64,000 bases of DNA from Actinoalloteichus_B caeruleus (lineage in GTDB: Bacteria > Actinomycetota > Actinomycetes > Mycobacteriales > Pseudonocardiaceae): assembly GCF_000718005.1 (NCBI RefSeq), contig NZ_JODV01000003.1. One strand, given 5' to 3'. Each line of letters begins with the position of its first letter. Within the stretch, counting starts at the first letter, position 1. The position numbers were made by a program, and so were the translations under genes. Of the stretch, positions 47,063 through 55,734 are shown piece after piece. The notes under the pieces were generated by a model. It ran no database searches and was not told the DNA's origin. It saw only the letters and a program-made list of their open reading frames with translations.

Positions 47063-47425
47063 GGACGTCCGAGGTGGGGTCGGCCGTCCGACTGCGGTGT
47101 CCGGCCCCGCTTCCGCGGGTCGACGGAGGTGTGGGCCTCGGGGCGGGACTCCGGTCGGAGCCGGGCGACGGCCCCGGGGCCCGACACCGGCTCCCCTCAG
47201 GTCCGGGGGAGGGGACTCGCGGCGGTGTCGGCCCGTGCGAGAGGCGCGGTGCCGCGCTCGCCGGCGGGCTCACGCCGCAGGCGAGGTGTTCACGGTGAGT
47301 GCCCGATAGTCCTCCGTTGATCACGCACGGTAGGATTTCGGGGCTCGTGGCGGCGCCGGTCACCCCACCCGGGGTCGCCGGTCCGCCGTCCGCCCGTTCC
47401 GGCCCCGACGACCGTGGAGTGGCCC
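47063..47425. other. gap between pheT and the acyltransferase gene
   Basis: No gene seen. A -10-like TAGGAT occurs at 47331-47336 and a short palindrome GGCCCCGGGGCC near 47170. A terminator for pheT is not obvious. Confidence 0.35.
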
Positions 47426-48964
47426 GTGCCCGACCCAACCGACGTGGCGCCCTCGAGAGGAACCGACCGCGTGCCGCCGGTGCTGGGCGGTCCGAGGACT
47501 GGGCGCCTCACCGGCCTCGACGGTTCCTTCCTCGCCTACGCCCGGCCGCGGAGCGGGGCGCACGCCGACGTCGGCGCGGTGCTGGAAGTGCGGGGCACCC
47601 CGCCGAGCGTCGCCGAGTTGCGCGCCGAGATCGCCGGTCGGGTGGGTGCGACGCCAGGCCTGCGGTGGGGGCTCGGCCGGTCGGGTCTGGTGCGGCATCC
47701 GCGCTGGCGTCCGCAGCGGACGCCCGACGTGGAACGCCTCGTCGAGCACCTCGTCCCGTCGGACGGCTCCGGAGAGGACGGCCTCCGGGAGGTGCTCGCG
47801 GATCTGCTGCCCCAGCCCGTCCCCGAGCGGGACCCGTGGCGGATCTCCCTCGTCACCGGGTACGCCGACGACGAGTTCGCCGTCGTCGTGCGGGTTCGGC
47901 ACGCCACCCACGACGGTGTGAACGTCGTCCGGCTGCTGCGGGACGTGTTCGGCGAGGGGGCGTCGCCCCCGGGCGGGGATCGCGCCGCCCCGAGGCGGGC
48001 CGGCAACCCGTGGCGAGGGATGGGGATCGTCTGCCGGGACCTGCTCAGCCGCACCGATCCCGCGCCCCCGCTGGAGCCTGCCGGTGCGCCCCGGCGGTGG
48101 CGTTTCGCGGATGTCCCGCTGTCGTGGGTGACCGACCTGGCCCGGGCCGCCGGGGTCACCGTGAACGACGTGTTCCTCACCGCCTGGGCGATCGCGGTGA
48201 CCCGGCACCTGCTGGTCCGGGGGGAACGTCCGCCGGCGGAACTGAGCCTGCTGATGCCGGTGGACACCGGCGACGGCGACCGCCCTCCGCTCGGCAACCA
48301 CCTCGCGCCCGTGCGGGTGCGGATCCCGTTGGGCGACGGTGGCGCGGACGCGGCCGATCCGGCCCGGCTGCTCACCACGGTCCACGCCCTGACCGCCCGC
48401 ATCAAGAGCACCCGCCGGGCCTGGCACGTCGCCGCCCTGCTCCGCCTCACCGACTTCCTGCCGAACCTCGTCCTGGGCCTCCCGCACCACCTCTACTGCC
48501 GGTCGCGGACGTTCCACTGCGTGGTGACGAACCTTCGGGGCCCGGTCGAACCGCTGCGTGTCGGGGCGAGCGGGGTCCGCCGGGTCGCCCTCCTGCCGAT
48601 GACCTACCGGGCGCTGGGCCTCTCGGTCGCGTTCGCCAGCACCGGCGGTGTCGGGACCCTCACCGTGGTCGACACCAGCGCGGCCGACGTGGATGGTGAC
48701 CTCCCCGGCCGGTGGGTCGCCGCCCTGGCCGAATTCGCGGCGGCGCTGGGGGTCGAGACCGATCAACCGGCCTCGCCGGCAGAGGCGGCGCCCCCCGCTC
48801 CGTCGCGAGCCGTCGCGGCCACGGGCGGCTCCGGTGAGCCGGCCGTGGACGGCCCTCCCGCCTCGGACACGGCTCCGCCACCCGCTCCGGGCATCGGGAC
48901 TTCCGGGGACGGTGCGGGGCCGGGGCAGCCGCTGTCGGACACCGGCGTAGCGGCCGACACCTGA
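47426..48964 (+). CDS. wax ester synthase/diacylglycerol acyltransferase (WS/DGAT)-like protein
   Basis: About 512 residues. N-terminal condensation-like fold; the active-site motif HHxxxDG reads RHATHDG, keeping the catalytic second His but with Arg for the first. The LSLLMPVDTG, LGNHLAPVRVRIPLG and VVTNLRGPVEPL blocks fit the WS/DGAT family of actinomycete storage-lipid enzymes. A Pro/Ala-rich tail of about 65 residues ends the protein. GTG at 47426 has GGAG 6 nt upstream; GTG 47414 and 47471 are alternatives. Confidence 0.8.
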   Translation: MPDPTDVAPSRGTDRVPPVLGGPRTGRLTGLDGSFLAYARPRSGAHADVGAVLEVRGTPPSVAELRAEIAGRVGATPGLRWGLGRSGLVRHPRWRPQRTPDVERLVEHLVPSDGSGEDGLREVLADLLPQPVPERDPWRISLVTGYADDEFAVVVRVRHATHDGVNVVRLLRDVFGEGASPPGGDRAAPRRAGNPWRGMGIVCRDLLSRTDPAPPLEPAGAPRRWRFADVPLSWVTDLARAAGVTVNDVFLTAWAIAVTRHLLVRGERPPAELSLLMPVDTGDGDRPPLGNHLAPVRVRIPLGDGGADAADPARLLTTVHALTARIKSTRRAWHVAALLRLTDFLPNLVLGLPHHLYCRSRTFHCVVTNLRGPVEPLRVGASGVRRVALLPMTYRALGLSVAFASTGGVGTLTVVDTSAADVDGDLPGRWVAALAEFAAALGVETDQPASPAEAAPPAPSRAVAATGGSGEPAVDGPPASDTAPPPAPGIGTSGDGAGPGQPLSDTGVAADT

Positions 48965-49496
48965 GCGGCGCCGGGTCCCGGTGCCGCCCCGGCGCGACGA
49001 CCGGTGTCGGCAACGGACCGGAACGGAGCCCGGCGGAACCCGGCCCTGGCGGAGGGGAGTGTGCTTCCCGGTTCAGCCGGAGTGGAGGGCCGGTCGTCGG
49101 GTGCGGAGACCGGGTCGCGGACGCGGCGCGAGGGTCACCGGCCGGTGGTGTGGTGTGGCGGTGTTCGGGAGCGGCCCCGCGCCGAACCGGGCGCGGTGGG
49201 CGGTTGACGAGCGACGGCGCACCAGGGCGGGACGGGTGGTCCGCTCGCCGGATACCGGCCCGGCGTGGCCCGTGGGGGCGGCGGCGAGTACCGGGCCCCG
49301 GGGTGGCGTCAGCGGAACCCGCGCCGCCACCTCTCACCCGGGTTCGGCGTTCCACCGGCGGCCGAGTGCGCGGGCACCTGGTGCGGGTGAGCCCTGACGG
49401 CGGAGGACCCGAGACGGCGCGACCGCGCACCGACCACGGGAACTCGCCGGGCGGGCCCGCCACCCGACGGCCAGGAGCGGACCGGTGGGCGGGTGT
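48965..49496. other. gene-free gap of 532 bp
   Basis: Only GC-rich sequence with Arg/Pro/Gly-rich chance frames on both strands. I see no recognisable gene, RNA or clear terminator. It separates the WS/DGAT gene from a convergent hypothetical gene. Confidence 0.4.
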
Positions 49497-50477
49497 TCAG
49501 GTGAGCAGGTAGCGGGAGGCGGTGCGCCGGTACTCCTGCTCGGGGTCGCCCAGGTAGGCCCACGGGACGGGGTGCAGCCGGTCCTCCATCCCGAGCAGGT
49601 GGCGGCGGGTCCTGGGCAGGTCCCCGGCCTGGGAGAGCGCCGCCGCGAAGAGGTTGTGGGCCTCCCTCGCGCGCGGGTGCGGCACCGGGTCCCTGGACCA
49701 CTTGTCGGACGCGTCGACGAGTTCGCCGGCGTTGTCCTCGAAGTACCGGGTGTGGATCCGGAAGTACTCCACGCGCCTCCTGGCGCGGAACGTCTCCTCG
49801 AGGTTGTGCAGGTACACCTCGAAGTGGGCGAGCGGTAGCACGGCGGTGAGGGGGTGCCCGGCGGGAGCGCGGGCGACGGTCTCCCGGGCGAAGCGCAGGC
49901 TCGCCTCGTGGGAGCCGCCCCACTTCGCGGCGAGCGCCTGCACCCGGTACCAGTGCGCGGGGTAGAGGGTGGGCGAGCGGAGCACCGTCTCCGACCACAC
50001 CTCGTCCTGCTGCTCGCGGTCGACCTGGAGGCCCTGGCCCACGCACACCAGCACCATCCAGGGGCAGGGGTCCTCGGGGAGCTGCGCGGCGGCCTCGTGC
50101 AGCGGGGCCACGGCCTTGCGGAGGGTGGCGAAGAAGATCTGGTACCTGTCGTGCCCCACGTCCTCGGCGACGCCGTCGCCGCGCACGGTCCAGGCCTCGT
50201 GCCGGTAGACGCTGCCGGCGAGTAACCAGAGCTCCGGATCACCGGTCGCCGAGGCGGCCTCGGCGATCTCGTCCGCCCGGCCGATGAACGCCCGGCCGAG
50301 CACGTCGGTGCGCAGGGCGCGGGTCTCGTGGTCGTCCCTGCACTCCTCGAGAACGGTGCGCGCCGCGACCAGGGAACCGGTCTCGACGGCGGCGTCCAGG
50401 ACCGTGTCGTCGTACGGATGGCCGAGGACCATCTCCTCGGGACCGGCTTGCCTTCTCCGTCTGCTGAACAAGCGCAC
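49497..50477 (-). CDS. hypothetical protein with TPR-like helices
   Basis: 326 residues, helical throughout, with repeated helix pairs resembling tetratricopeptide units (for example TVLEECRDDHETRALRTDVL and FARETVARAPAGHPLTAVLP). N-terminus MRLFSRRRRQ is strongly basic; no signal or membrane segment. GTG at 50477. A conserved actinomycete hypothetical family; probably a scaffold. No informative neighbour. Confidence 0.75.
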   Translation of the reverse strand: MRLFSRRRRQAGPEEMVLGHPYDDTVLDAAVETGSLVAARTVLEECRDDHETRALRTDVLGRAFIGRADEIAEAASATGDPELWLLAGSVYRHEAWTVRGDGVAEDVGHDRYQIFFATLRKAVAPLHEAAAQLPEDPCPWMVLVCVGQGLQVDREQQDEVWSETVLRSPTLYPAHWYRVQALAAKWGGSHEASLRFARETVARAPAGHPLTAVLPLAHFEVYLHNLEETFRARRRVEYFRIHTRYFEDNAGELVDASDKWSRDPVPHPRAREAHNLFAAALSQAGDLPRTRRHLLGMEDRLHPVPWAYLGDPEQEYRRTASRYLLT

Positions 50478-50869
50478 CGGGGGACTCTAGAGCCGCTGAC
50501 ATGCCGGGAGCCAGCCTGTGTCCGCGTTGTGATCAAACACGCCGGCGGCGTCCGACACGCCGTGCCGGACCCGCGCGTCTCCGGCCGGCGACCGGTCCTC
50601 CTGTTGGGGGAACGGGCTCCCCGGCGAGCGCGCCGAGGGTACCTCCGTTCGAGGCCGGCCGCCCTCCGGGCGGTGGTCCGTTCGACGTCCTCCCGTGGCC
50701 CCGGTCCCGCCGGGCGTCCCCGGGAGGCGATCGCCCCGTGCCGGGTCCGCTCCGCCGCCACCGGCTGGCCGAGGGGCGGCGTCCGGTGTGGACCGGACGC
50801 GGTCGGCCCGTCCACCGCGCCGTGGAGTCGGGAACGCCGCCCCCGGTGCCGGGCGCCTAGGCTGGGGCG
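50478..50869. other. intergenic region between divergent hypothetical genes
   Basis: No gene seen. At its right end TAGGCT (50858-50863) ends 7 nt before the next GTG start, the spacing expected for a leaderless transcript. Confidence 0.4.
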
Positions 50870-51211
50870 GTGCGCACCGAGGAGACGCCGGACCTCTCCC
50901 CGCTGGAGACGGCGATGGAGCTGTTGGACCGGCACGCCACCCTGAACGACCGGTACCGGCGCCTGATCGCCGACGCGCGCCCGGTGTTCGTCGATCCCGC
51001 TCCACGCGGCAGCCAGGTGCGAGGTGTGGCGAAGAAGCTCATCGTGCTCGTCAGGGCGGCACGAGCGGAACTCGACCGGGTGCTGGCCCCCGAGCAGGTC
51101 GCCGCCGTCGAGCGCGGCGAGCGGGTGGCGTGGCGGGTGCTCCGTGACGAGCCGCGCCGGGAGCCGGGGCCGGCCGCCGACGACCGAGGCGAGGGCCCGC
51201 GTCCACGGTGA
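50870..51211 (+). CDS. hypothetical protein (113 aa)
   Basis: 113 residues, helical with a charged, disordered C-terminus. The core is LETAMELLDRHATLNDRYRR and GVAKKLIVLVRAARAELDRV. GTG at 50870 has no ribosome site but lies 7 nt after a -10-like TAGGCT, so a leaderless mRNA is likely. Family unknown. Confidence 0.6.
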   Translation: MRTEETPDLSPLETAMELLDRHATLNDRYRRLIADARPVFVDPAPRGSQVRGVAKKLIVLVRAARAELDRVLAPEQVAAVERGERVAWRVLRDEPRREPGPAADDRGEGPRPR

Positions 51212-51233
51212 CGGGTGAGCGACGACCGAAGGG

Positions 51234-51773
51234 ATGGGGCTGGTGAGTGGAACCGGAGCGGAGGGTGGGCCGACGGGTCGCGGGCGGCCCCCGGTGCCGA
51301 GGAGCGGCCGGTCGCACCACCCCGACGGCGCCCGGCCCGACCCCGGTGGTGGGGTGGAGGAGCCGCGTCAGGCTGGCACCGGGCCAGGGAACCCGGCGCT
51401 CGACCGGTTGGGCGCGGCGAGGTACCTGGCGGTCACCACCTTCCGGCGGTCCGGTCAACCGGTGGTCACGCCGGTGTGGCTCGCCAGGGACGGGGACGCG
51501 CTCGTCGTGTGGACGGTCGCCGACTCCGGGAAGGTGAAGCGCATCCGGCACACGCCCACGGTGCGCCTCGCCCCGTGCGACGTGCGGGGTCGCGTGACCG
51601 GCCCGGAAACCGGCGGACGGGCGGTCGTCCTCGGCCCCGAGGACAGCGACCGCGCCCGTCGCCTGGTCTCGCGTCGCTACGGTCCGCTGGGGTGGCTCGT
51701 CGTCACCCTGAGCACCCTGCGGCGAGGGCGTACCGGAACCGTGGGGGTGCGGATCACTCCCGCTGGCGGCTGA
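51234..51773 (+). CDS. PPOX-class F420-dependent oxidoreductase (second)
   Basis: 179 residues as read from ATG 51234. The first 55 are low-complexity and may be non-coding; the true start could be further in. The conserved barrel begins at ARYLAVTTFRRSGQPVVTPV and continues through VWTVADSGKVKRIRHTPTVR and LAPCDVRGRVTG, fitting the F420-binding group. It follows the 113-aa gene by 22 bp. Confidence 0.78.
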   Translation: MGLVSGTGAEGGPTGRGRPPVPRSGRSHHPDGARPDPGGGVEEPRQAGTGPGNPALDRLGAARYLAVTTFRRSGQPVVTPVWLARDGDALVVWTVADSGKVKRIRHTPTVRLAPCDVRGRVTGPETGGRAVVLGPEDSDRARRLVSRRYGPLGWLVVTLSTLRRGRTGTVGVRITPAGG

Positions 51774-52463
51774 TCGACGAGCACCAGGTCCTGCCGGGCG
51801 CTGGCCGTGCCCCGCCGCGGCACCAGCCGCCGCGCCTCTGGCCGCCGGTTCGCTGGCCCGCCCTTCGGGAGGCGACGGGTCGCCCGCACCGGACCGGTGT
51901 CGTGCGCCCGGGGGCGGATCCCAGCTGGGAGTCGAGTGGCAGGGGGCGCTCGGGAGGTGCGCGCCGCGCCTGGTCGCGGCGCGACGGTGGGCGCGGTCCT
52001 GCCGCCGCCGGGCGTCGCCAGGGTGGTTGTCCGGCCGGGACGCCCTCAGCGGTTGGTGCGAGAGGCGGGTGCGGCCGACAAGGGGGCGTACCCGGTGTCG
52101 TCCTGGTCGGCGGGGGCCCCTGACGTGTCGTCCGCGCTTCGTGGGCGGCCACGTCCCGAGTTCGGCTGTGGTCGGGAGGGGTGTGGGGCGAGCGCGGGCC
52201 GTCCGGCGCGGCCGGCTGACCGGGCGGGCTGCGCGCGGCGACGTGCGGCCGCCGGGGGTGCGCGCGGCGGAGCGGGTTGGTGGCGACGACCACCCGGTCG
52301 GCGGCCAGCGGCGGCCCCCGGATGGCGGGCATCATGGGTGGCGTTCGCCTGCCGCCGTGGTGGCCGGCGGGAACGTCGGGACGGACCCGGGTCGTGGTGG
52401 TGCGGCGAGCGCGTTCCGCCCCCGGCCGTCCCGGGGCGGGGAGTTGGCTGGGTCACCACGACG
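51774..52463. other. gene-free gap upstream of the arginine operon
   Basis: About 690 bp with only Arg/Pro/Gly-rich chance frames. No gene, RNA or insertion sequence recognised. The arginine promoter lies at its right edge. Confidence 0.4.
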
Positions 52464-52492
52464 TTGATTGATATTGCATGAATGTGCATAAT
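52464..52492 (+). promoter_or_regulatory. leaderless promoter of the arginine operon
   Basis: -35 TTGATT (52464-52469), 17-bp spacer, -10 CATAAT (52487-52492). The -10 ends 8 nt before the A of the argC ATG at 52500, so transcription should begin at or beside the start codon. Confidence 0.7.
52474..52489 (+). promoter_or_regulatory. ArgR operator (ARG box)
   Basis: TTGCATGAATGTGCAT matches the actinobacterial ARG box TTGCAT-N4-ATGCAA at 10 of 12 defined positions. It lies between the -35 and -10 elements and overlaps the -10, so ArgR binding would block RNA polymerase. argR itself is the sixth gene of the operon. Confidence 0.75.
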
Positions 52493-52499
52493 CATCCAC

Positions 52500-53531
52500 A
52501 TGACGTTTCGGGTGGCCGTGACCGGAGCCAGCGGGTACGCGGGTGGTGAGCTGCTTCGGCTGCTGCTCGCGCACCCCGAAGTGGAGATCGGCGCGCTGAC
52601 GGCGGCCAGCTCGGCGGGATCGCGGCTGGGGGAGCACCACCCGCAGCTCGCGCCGTTGGCGGACCGCGTCCTGGCGGAGACCTCCCCGGAGCGGCTCGCC
52701 GATCACGACGTGGTGTTCCTCGCCCTGCCCCACGGCCACTCGGCCGCGATCGCCGATCGGCTCGGCGAGGGGACGCTCGTCGTGGACTGCGGCGCCGACT
52801 TCCGGCTCACCGACGCCGACGCCTGGCGGCGGTGGTATGGGGGTGACCACGCGGGCAGCTGGCCCTACGGACTGCCCGAGTTGCCCGGCGCCCGCGATCG
52901 GCTCCGAGGTGCCCGACGAGTCGCCGTCCCCGGCTGCTTCCCGACCGCGGTCTCCCTCGCGCTGGCCCCAGCCCTGCGCGCCGGGCTCGTCGAACCCGAC
53001 GTGGTCGTGGTCGCCGTCACCGGTACCTCGGGGGCGGGCCGCGCGCTCAAACCCCACCTCCTGTCGGCCGAGGTCATGGGGTCCGCCAGCGCGTACGGCG
53101 TCGGCGGGGCCCACCGGCACACCCCGGAGATCGCGCAGAACCTCACCGGCCTCGTCGACGGCGACGTCCGGGTGTCCTTCACGCCGGTGCTCGCGCCGAT
53201 GCCCCGGGGGATCCTCGCCACCTGCAGCGCGCCGCTGACGGCGGCGCCCTCGGGGCCGCGACGCGTCCGGGAGGTCTTCGAGGACGCCTACCGGGACGAG
53301 CCCTTCGTCCAACTGCTCCCCGAGGGCACCTGGCCCACCACCGCCGGGACCCTGGGGGCGAACAACGTCCAGCTCCAGGTCGCCGTGGACCCCGACGCCG
53401 GCCGCCTCGTCGTCGTCGCCGCCGTCGACAACCTCACCAAGGGCACGGCCGGTGGCGCCGTGCAGAGCATGAACCTCGCGCTCGGGCTTCCCGAGACGAC
53501 CGGACTGTCGACCGTGGGAGTCGCACCATGA
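52500..53531 (+). CDS. argC: N-acetyl-gamma-glutamyl-phosphate reductase
   Basis: 343 residues. NADP site VAVTGASGYAGGELLRLL, catalytic cysteine in VAVPGCFPTAVSLAL, and HRHTPEIAQNL downstream. Third step of arginine synthesis (reduction of N-acetylglutamyl phosphate). ATG at 52500 has no ribosome site and lies 8 nt from the -10, consistent with a leaderless mRNA. Overlaps argJ by 4 bp. Confidence 0.97.
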   Translation: MTFRVAVTGASGYAGGELLRLLLAHPEVEIGALTAASSAGSRLGEHHPQLAPLADRVLAETSPERLADHDVVFLALPHGHSAAIADRLGEGTLVVDCGADFRLTDADAWRRWYGGDHAGSWPYGLPELPGARDRLRGARRVAVPGCFPTAVSLALAPALRAGLVEPDVVVVAVTGTSGAGRALKPHLLSAEVMGSASAYGVGGAHRHTPEIAQNLTGLVDGDVRVSFTPVLAPMPRGILATCSAPLTAAPSGPRRVREVFEDAYRDEPFVQLLPEGTWPTTAGTLGANNVQLQVAVDPDAGRLVVVAAVDNLTKGTAGGAVQSMNLALGLPETTGLSTVGVAP

Positions 53532-54739
53532 GCACACCACCCCCAACGAACCCGGGCGGACTCACCCTGGACCGTTCGCGTGGCGTCACCACCGCCGCCG
53601 GGTTCCGCGCCGCCGGGATCGCCGCCGGCATCAAGGAGTCGGGCGACCGGGACCTGGCGCTCGTGGTCAACGACGGACCGGCCGACGTGGCCGCCGCCGT
53701 GTTCACCACCAACCAGGTCAAGGCCGCCCCCGTCCTCTGGTCCCAGCAGGTCCTCCAGGAACGCCGCGTCCGGGCCGTCGTCCTCAACTCGGGCTGCGCC
53801 AACGCCTGCACCGGCCCGGAGGGCTTCCAGGACACCCACGCCACCGCCGAGCGGGTCGCCGAGGCGCTGGGTGTCGGCGCGGGCGAGGTCGCGGTCTGCT
53901 CCACCGGGCTCATCGGGGAACGCCTGCCGATGGACCGGGTGCTCCCCGGGGTGGAGGCCGCCGCCGACGCGCTGGCCACCTCCGACCAGGCAGCCCTGGA
54001 CACCGCGACCGCCGTGATGACCACCGACTCCCGGCCCAAGCAGGTCTCGACCACCCACCCGGCCGGCTGGTCGGTCGGCGGCCTGGCCAAGGGCGCCGGC
54101 ATGTGCGCGCCCAACATGGCCACGATGCTCTCGGTGATCACCACCGACGCCGTGGTCGACTCCTCACTGCTCGACTTCGCGCTCCGGGCGGCCGTCGCCC
54201 GGACCTTCCACCGGCTCGACGTCGACGGCTCCACCTCCACCAACGACACCGTGCTGGTGCTCGCCTCCGGGGCCTCGCGGGTCAGCCCGGACGCCGGGGC
54301 CTTCACGGGAGCGCTCACCGAGGTCTGCGCCGACCTGGTGGCACAGCTGCAGGCGGACGCCGAGGGGATGACCAAACGGGTGCGCATCGAGGTCGTCGGC
54401 GCCGCCACCGAGGGCGACGCGGTCCGCGTGGCCCGCACCATCGCCGAGGACCACCTCGTCGGAACGGCCCTGTTCGGGTCCGACCCGAACTGGGGCCGCA
54501 TCGCGATGGCGGTCGGTCGCGCGGACGCCGAGGTCGACCCCAACCGCCTGGACATCCGGCTCAACGGTGTCCTGCTCTGCGCCGGCGGGGTCAAGGCCGC
54601 CGAACGCCACGAGGCGGACCTGAGCGGACCGGAAATCCTGGTCGAGGTCGACCTGCACGTCGGGGACGACGCCACCTTCGTCCTCGCCACCGACCTCTCC
54701 CACGGGTACGTCGAAGAGAACAGCGCGTACTCCTCATGA
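53528..54739 (+). CDS. argJ: bifunctional glutamate N-acetyltransferase/ornithine acetyltransferase
   Basis: 403 residues. The self-cleavage site lies in KGAGMCAPNMATMLSVITTD, between Ala and Thr of NMATML, giving alpha and beta chains. ArgJ recycles the acetyl group from acetylornithine to glutamate, so a separate argA is not needed for the cycle. Start overlaps argC and stop overlaps argB (ATGA), showing tight coupling. Confidence 0.97.
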   Translation: MSTPPPTNPGGLTLDRSRGVTTAAGFRAAGIAAGIKESGDRDLALVVNDGPADVAAAVFTTNQVKAAPVLWSQQVLQERRVRAVVLNSGCANACTGPEGFQDTHATAERVAEALGVGAGEVAVCSTGLIGERLPMDRVLPGVEAAADALATSDQAALDTATAVMTTDSRPKQVSTTHPAGWSVGGLAKGAGMCAPNMATMLSVITTDAVVDSSLLDFALRAAVARTFHRLDVDGSTSTNDTVLVLASGASRVSPDAGAFTGALTEVCADLVAQLQADAEGMTKRVRIEVVGAATEGDAVRVARTIAEDHLVGTALFGSDPNWGRIAMAVGRADAEVDPNRLDIRLNGVLLCAGGVKAAERHEADLSGPEILVEVDLHVGDDATFVLATDLSHGYVEENSAYSS

Positions 54740-55734
54740 GCGGCCACGTCACCGACCCCGGGAGAACACCGGCCACCGGGCACCCGGCCGACGCGACGCC
54801 GGGGAACGACAGTGACCGCCTCGGGGAGGCCGCCGCCAAGGCCGCGGTGCTCGTCGAGGCCCTGCCCTGGCTCGAACGGTTCCACGGCGCCACCGTCGTG
54901 GTGAAGTACGGCGGGAACGCCATGGTCGACGAGGAGCTCAAACGGGCCTTCGCCCAGGACATGGTGTTCCTCCGCCTGGCGGGCCTGCGGCCGGTCGTCG
55001 TGCACGGCGGCGGACCCCAGATCAGCGCGATGCTCGGTCGACTCGGCATCCCGGGGGAGTTCCGGGGCGGGCTCCGCGTCACCACGCCGGAAACCATGGA
55101 CGTGGTGCGGATGGTGCTCTTCGGCCAGGTCGGCCGCGAACTCGTCGGACTGGTCAACGCCCACGGGCCCTACGCGGTCGGCATCTCCGGCGAGGACGCC
55201 GGCCTCTTCACCGCCGCCCGCCGCCCCGCGGTGGTCGACGGGGCACCGGTGGACATCGGCCTGGTCGGCGACGTCGTCGAGGTCAACCCCGAGGCCGTCC
55301 TCGACATCATGCACGCCGGACGCATCCCGGTCGTGTCCACCATCGCCCCCGACGCCGACGGCGTCGTCCACAACGTCAACGCCGACACGGCGGCGGCGGC
55401 GCTGGCCGTGGCGTTGCGCGCGGCCAAGCTCGTCGTGCTCACCGACGTGGAGGGGCTGTACGCCGACTGGCCCGACCGCTCCTCGCTGCGGACGAGGGTG
55501 ACAGCGCCCGAGCTGGAGCGGCTGCTGCCGGGGCTGGCCAGCGGGATGGTCCCCAAGATGGAGGCCTGCCTGCGCGCCGTGCGCGGCGGCGTCCCCGCCG
55601 CGCACGTGATCGACGGCCGGTTGGCCCACTCCGTGCTGCTGGAAGTCTTCACCCAGCAGGGGGTCGGCACGATGGTGTTGCCCGGTGAGCCCGAGGGTGC
55701 CTCGGGAGGACAGGACGAGGAAGACCAGGCATGA
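54736..55734 (+). CDS. argB: acetylglutamate kinase
   Basis: 332 residues. Nucleotide site TVVVKYGGNAMVDEELKRAF, substrate site VVVHGGGPQISAML and NVNADTAAAALA. Phosphorylates N-acetylglutamate; usually the arginine-feedback-regulated step. An N-terminal extension of about 35 residues precedes the core, longer than typical. Overlaps argJ and argD by 4 bp. Confidence 0.97.
   Translation: MSGHVTDPGRTPATGHPADATPGNDSDRLGEAAAKAAVLVEALPWLERFHGATVVVKYGGNAMVDEELKRAFAQDMVFLRLAGLRPVVVHGGGPQISAMLGRLGIPGEFRGGLRVTTPETMDVVRMVLFGQVGRELVGLVNAHGPYAVGISGEDAGLFTAARRPAVVDGAPVDIGLVGDVVEVNPEAVLDIMHAGRIPVVSTIAPDADGVVHNVNADTAAAALAVALRAAKLVVLTDVEGLYADWPDRSSLRTRVTAPELERLLPGLASGMVPKMEACLRAVRGGVPAAHVIDGRLAHSVLLEVFTQQGVGTMVLPGEPEGASGGQDEEDQA

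Noticed and set aside
51754..52335. 193-codon minus-strand frame upstream of argC
   Set aside because: Composition is almost entirely Arg, Pro, Gly and Ala with no ribosome site; typical chance frame.
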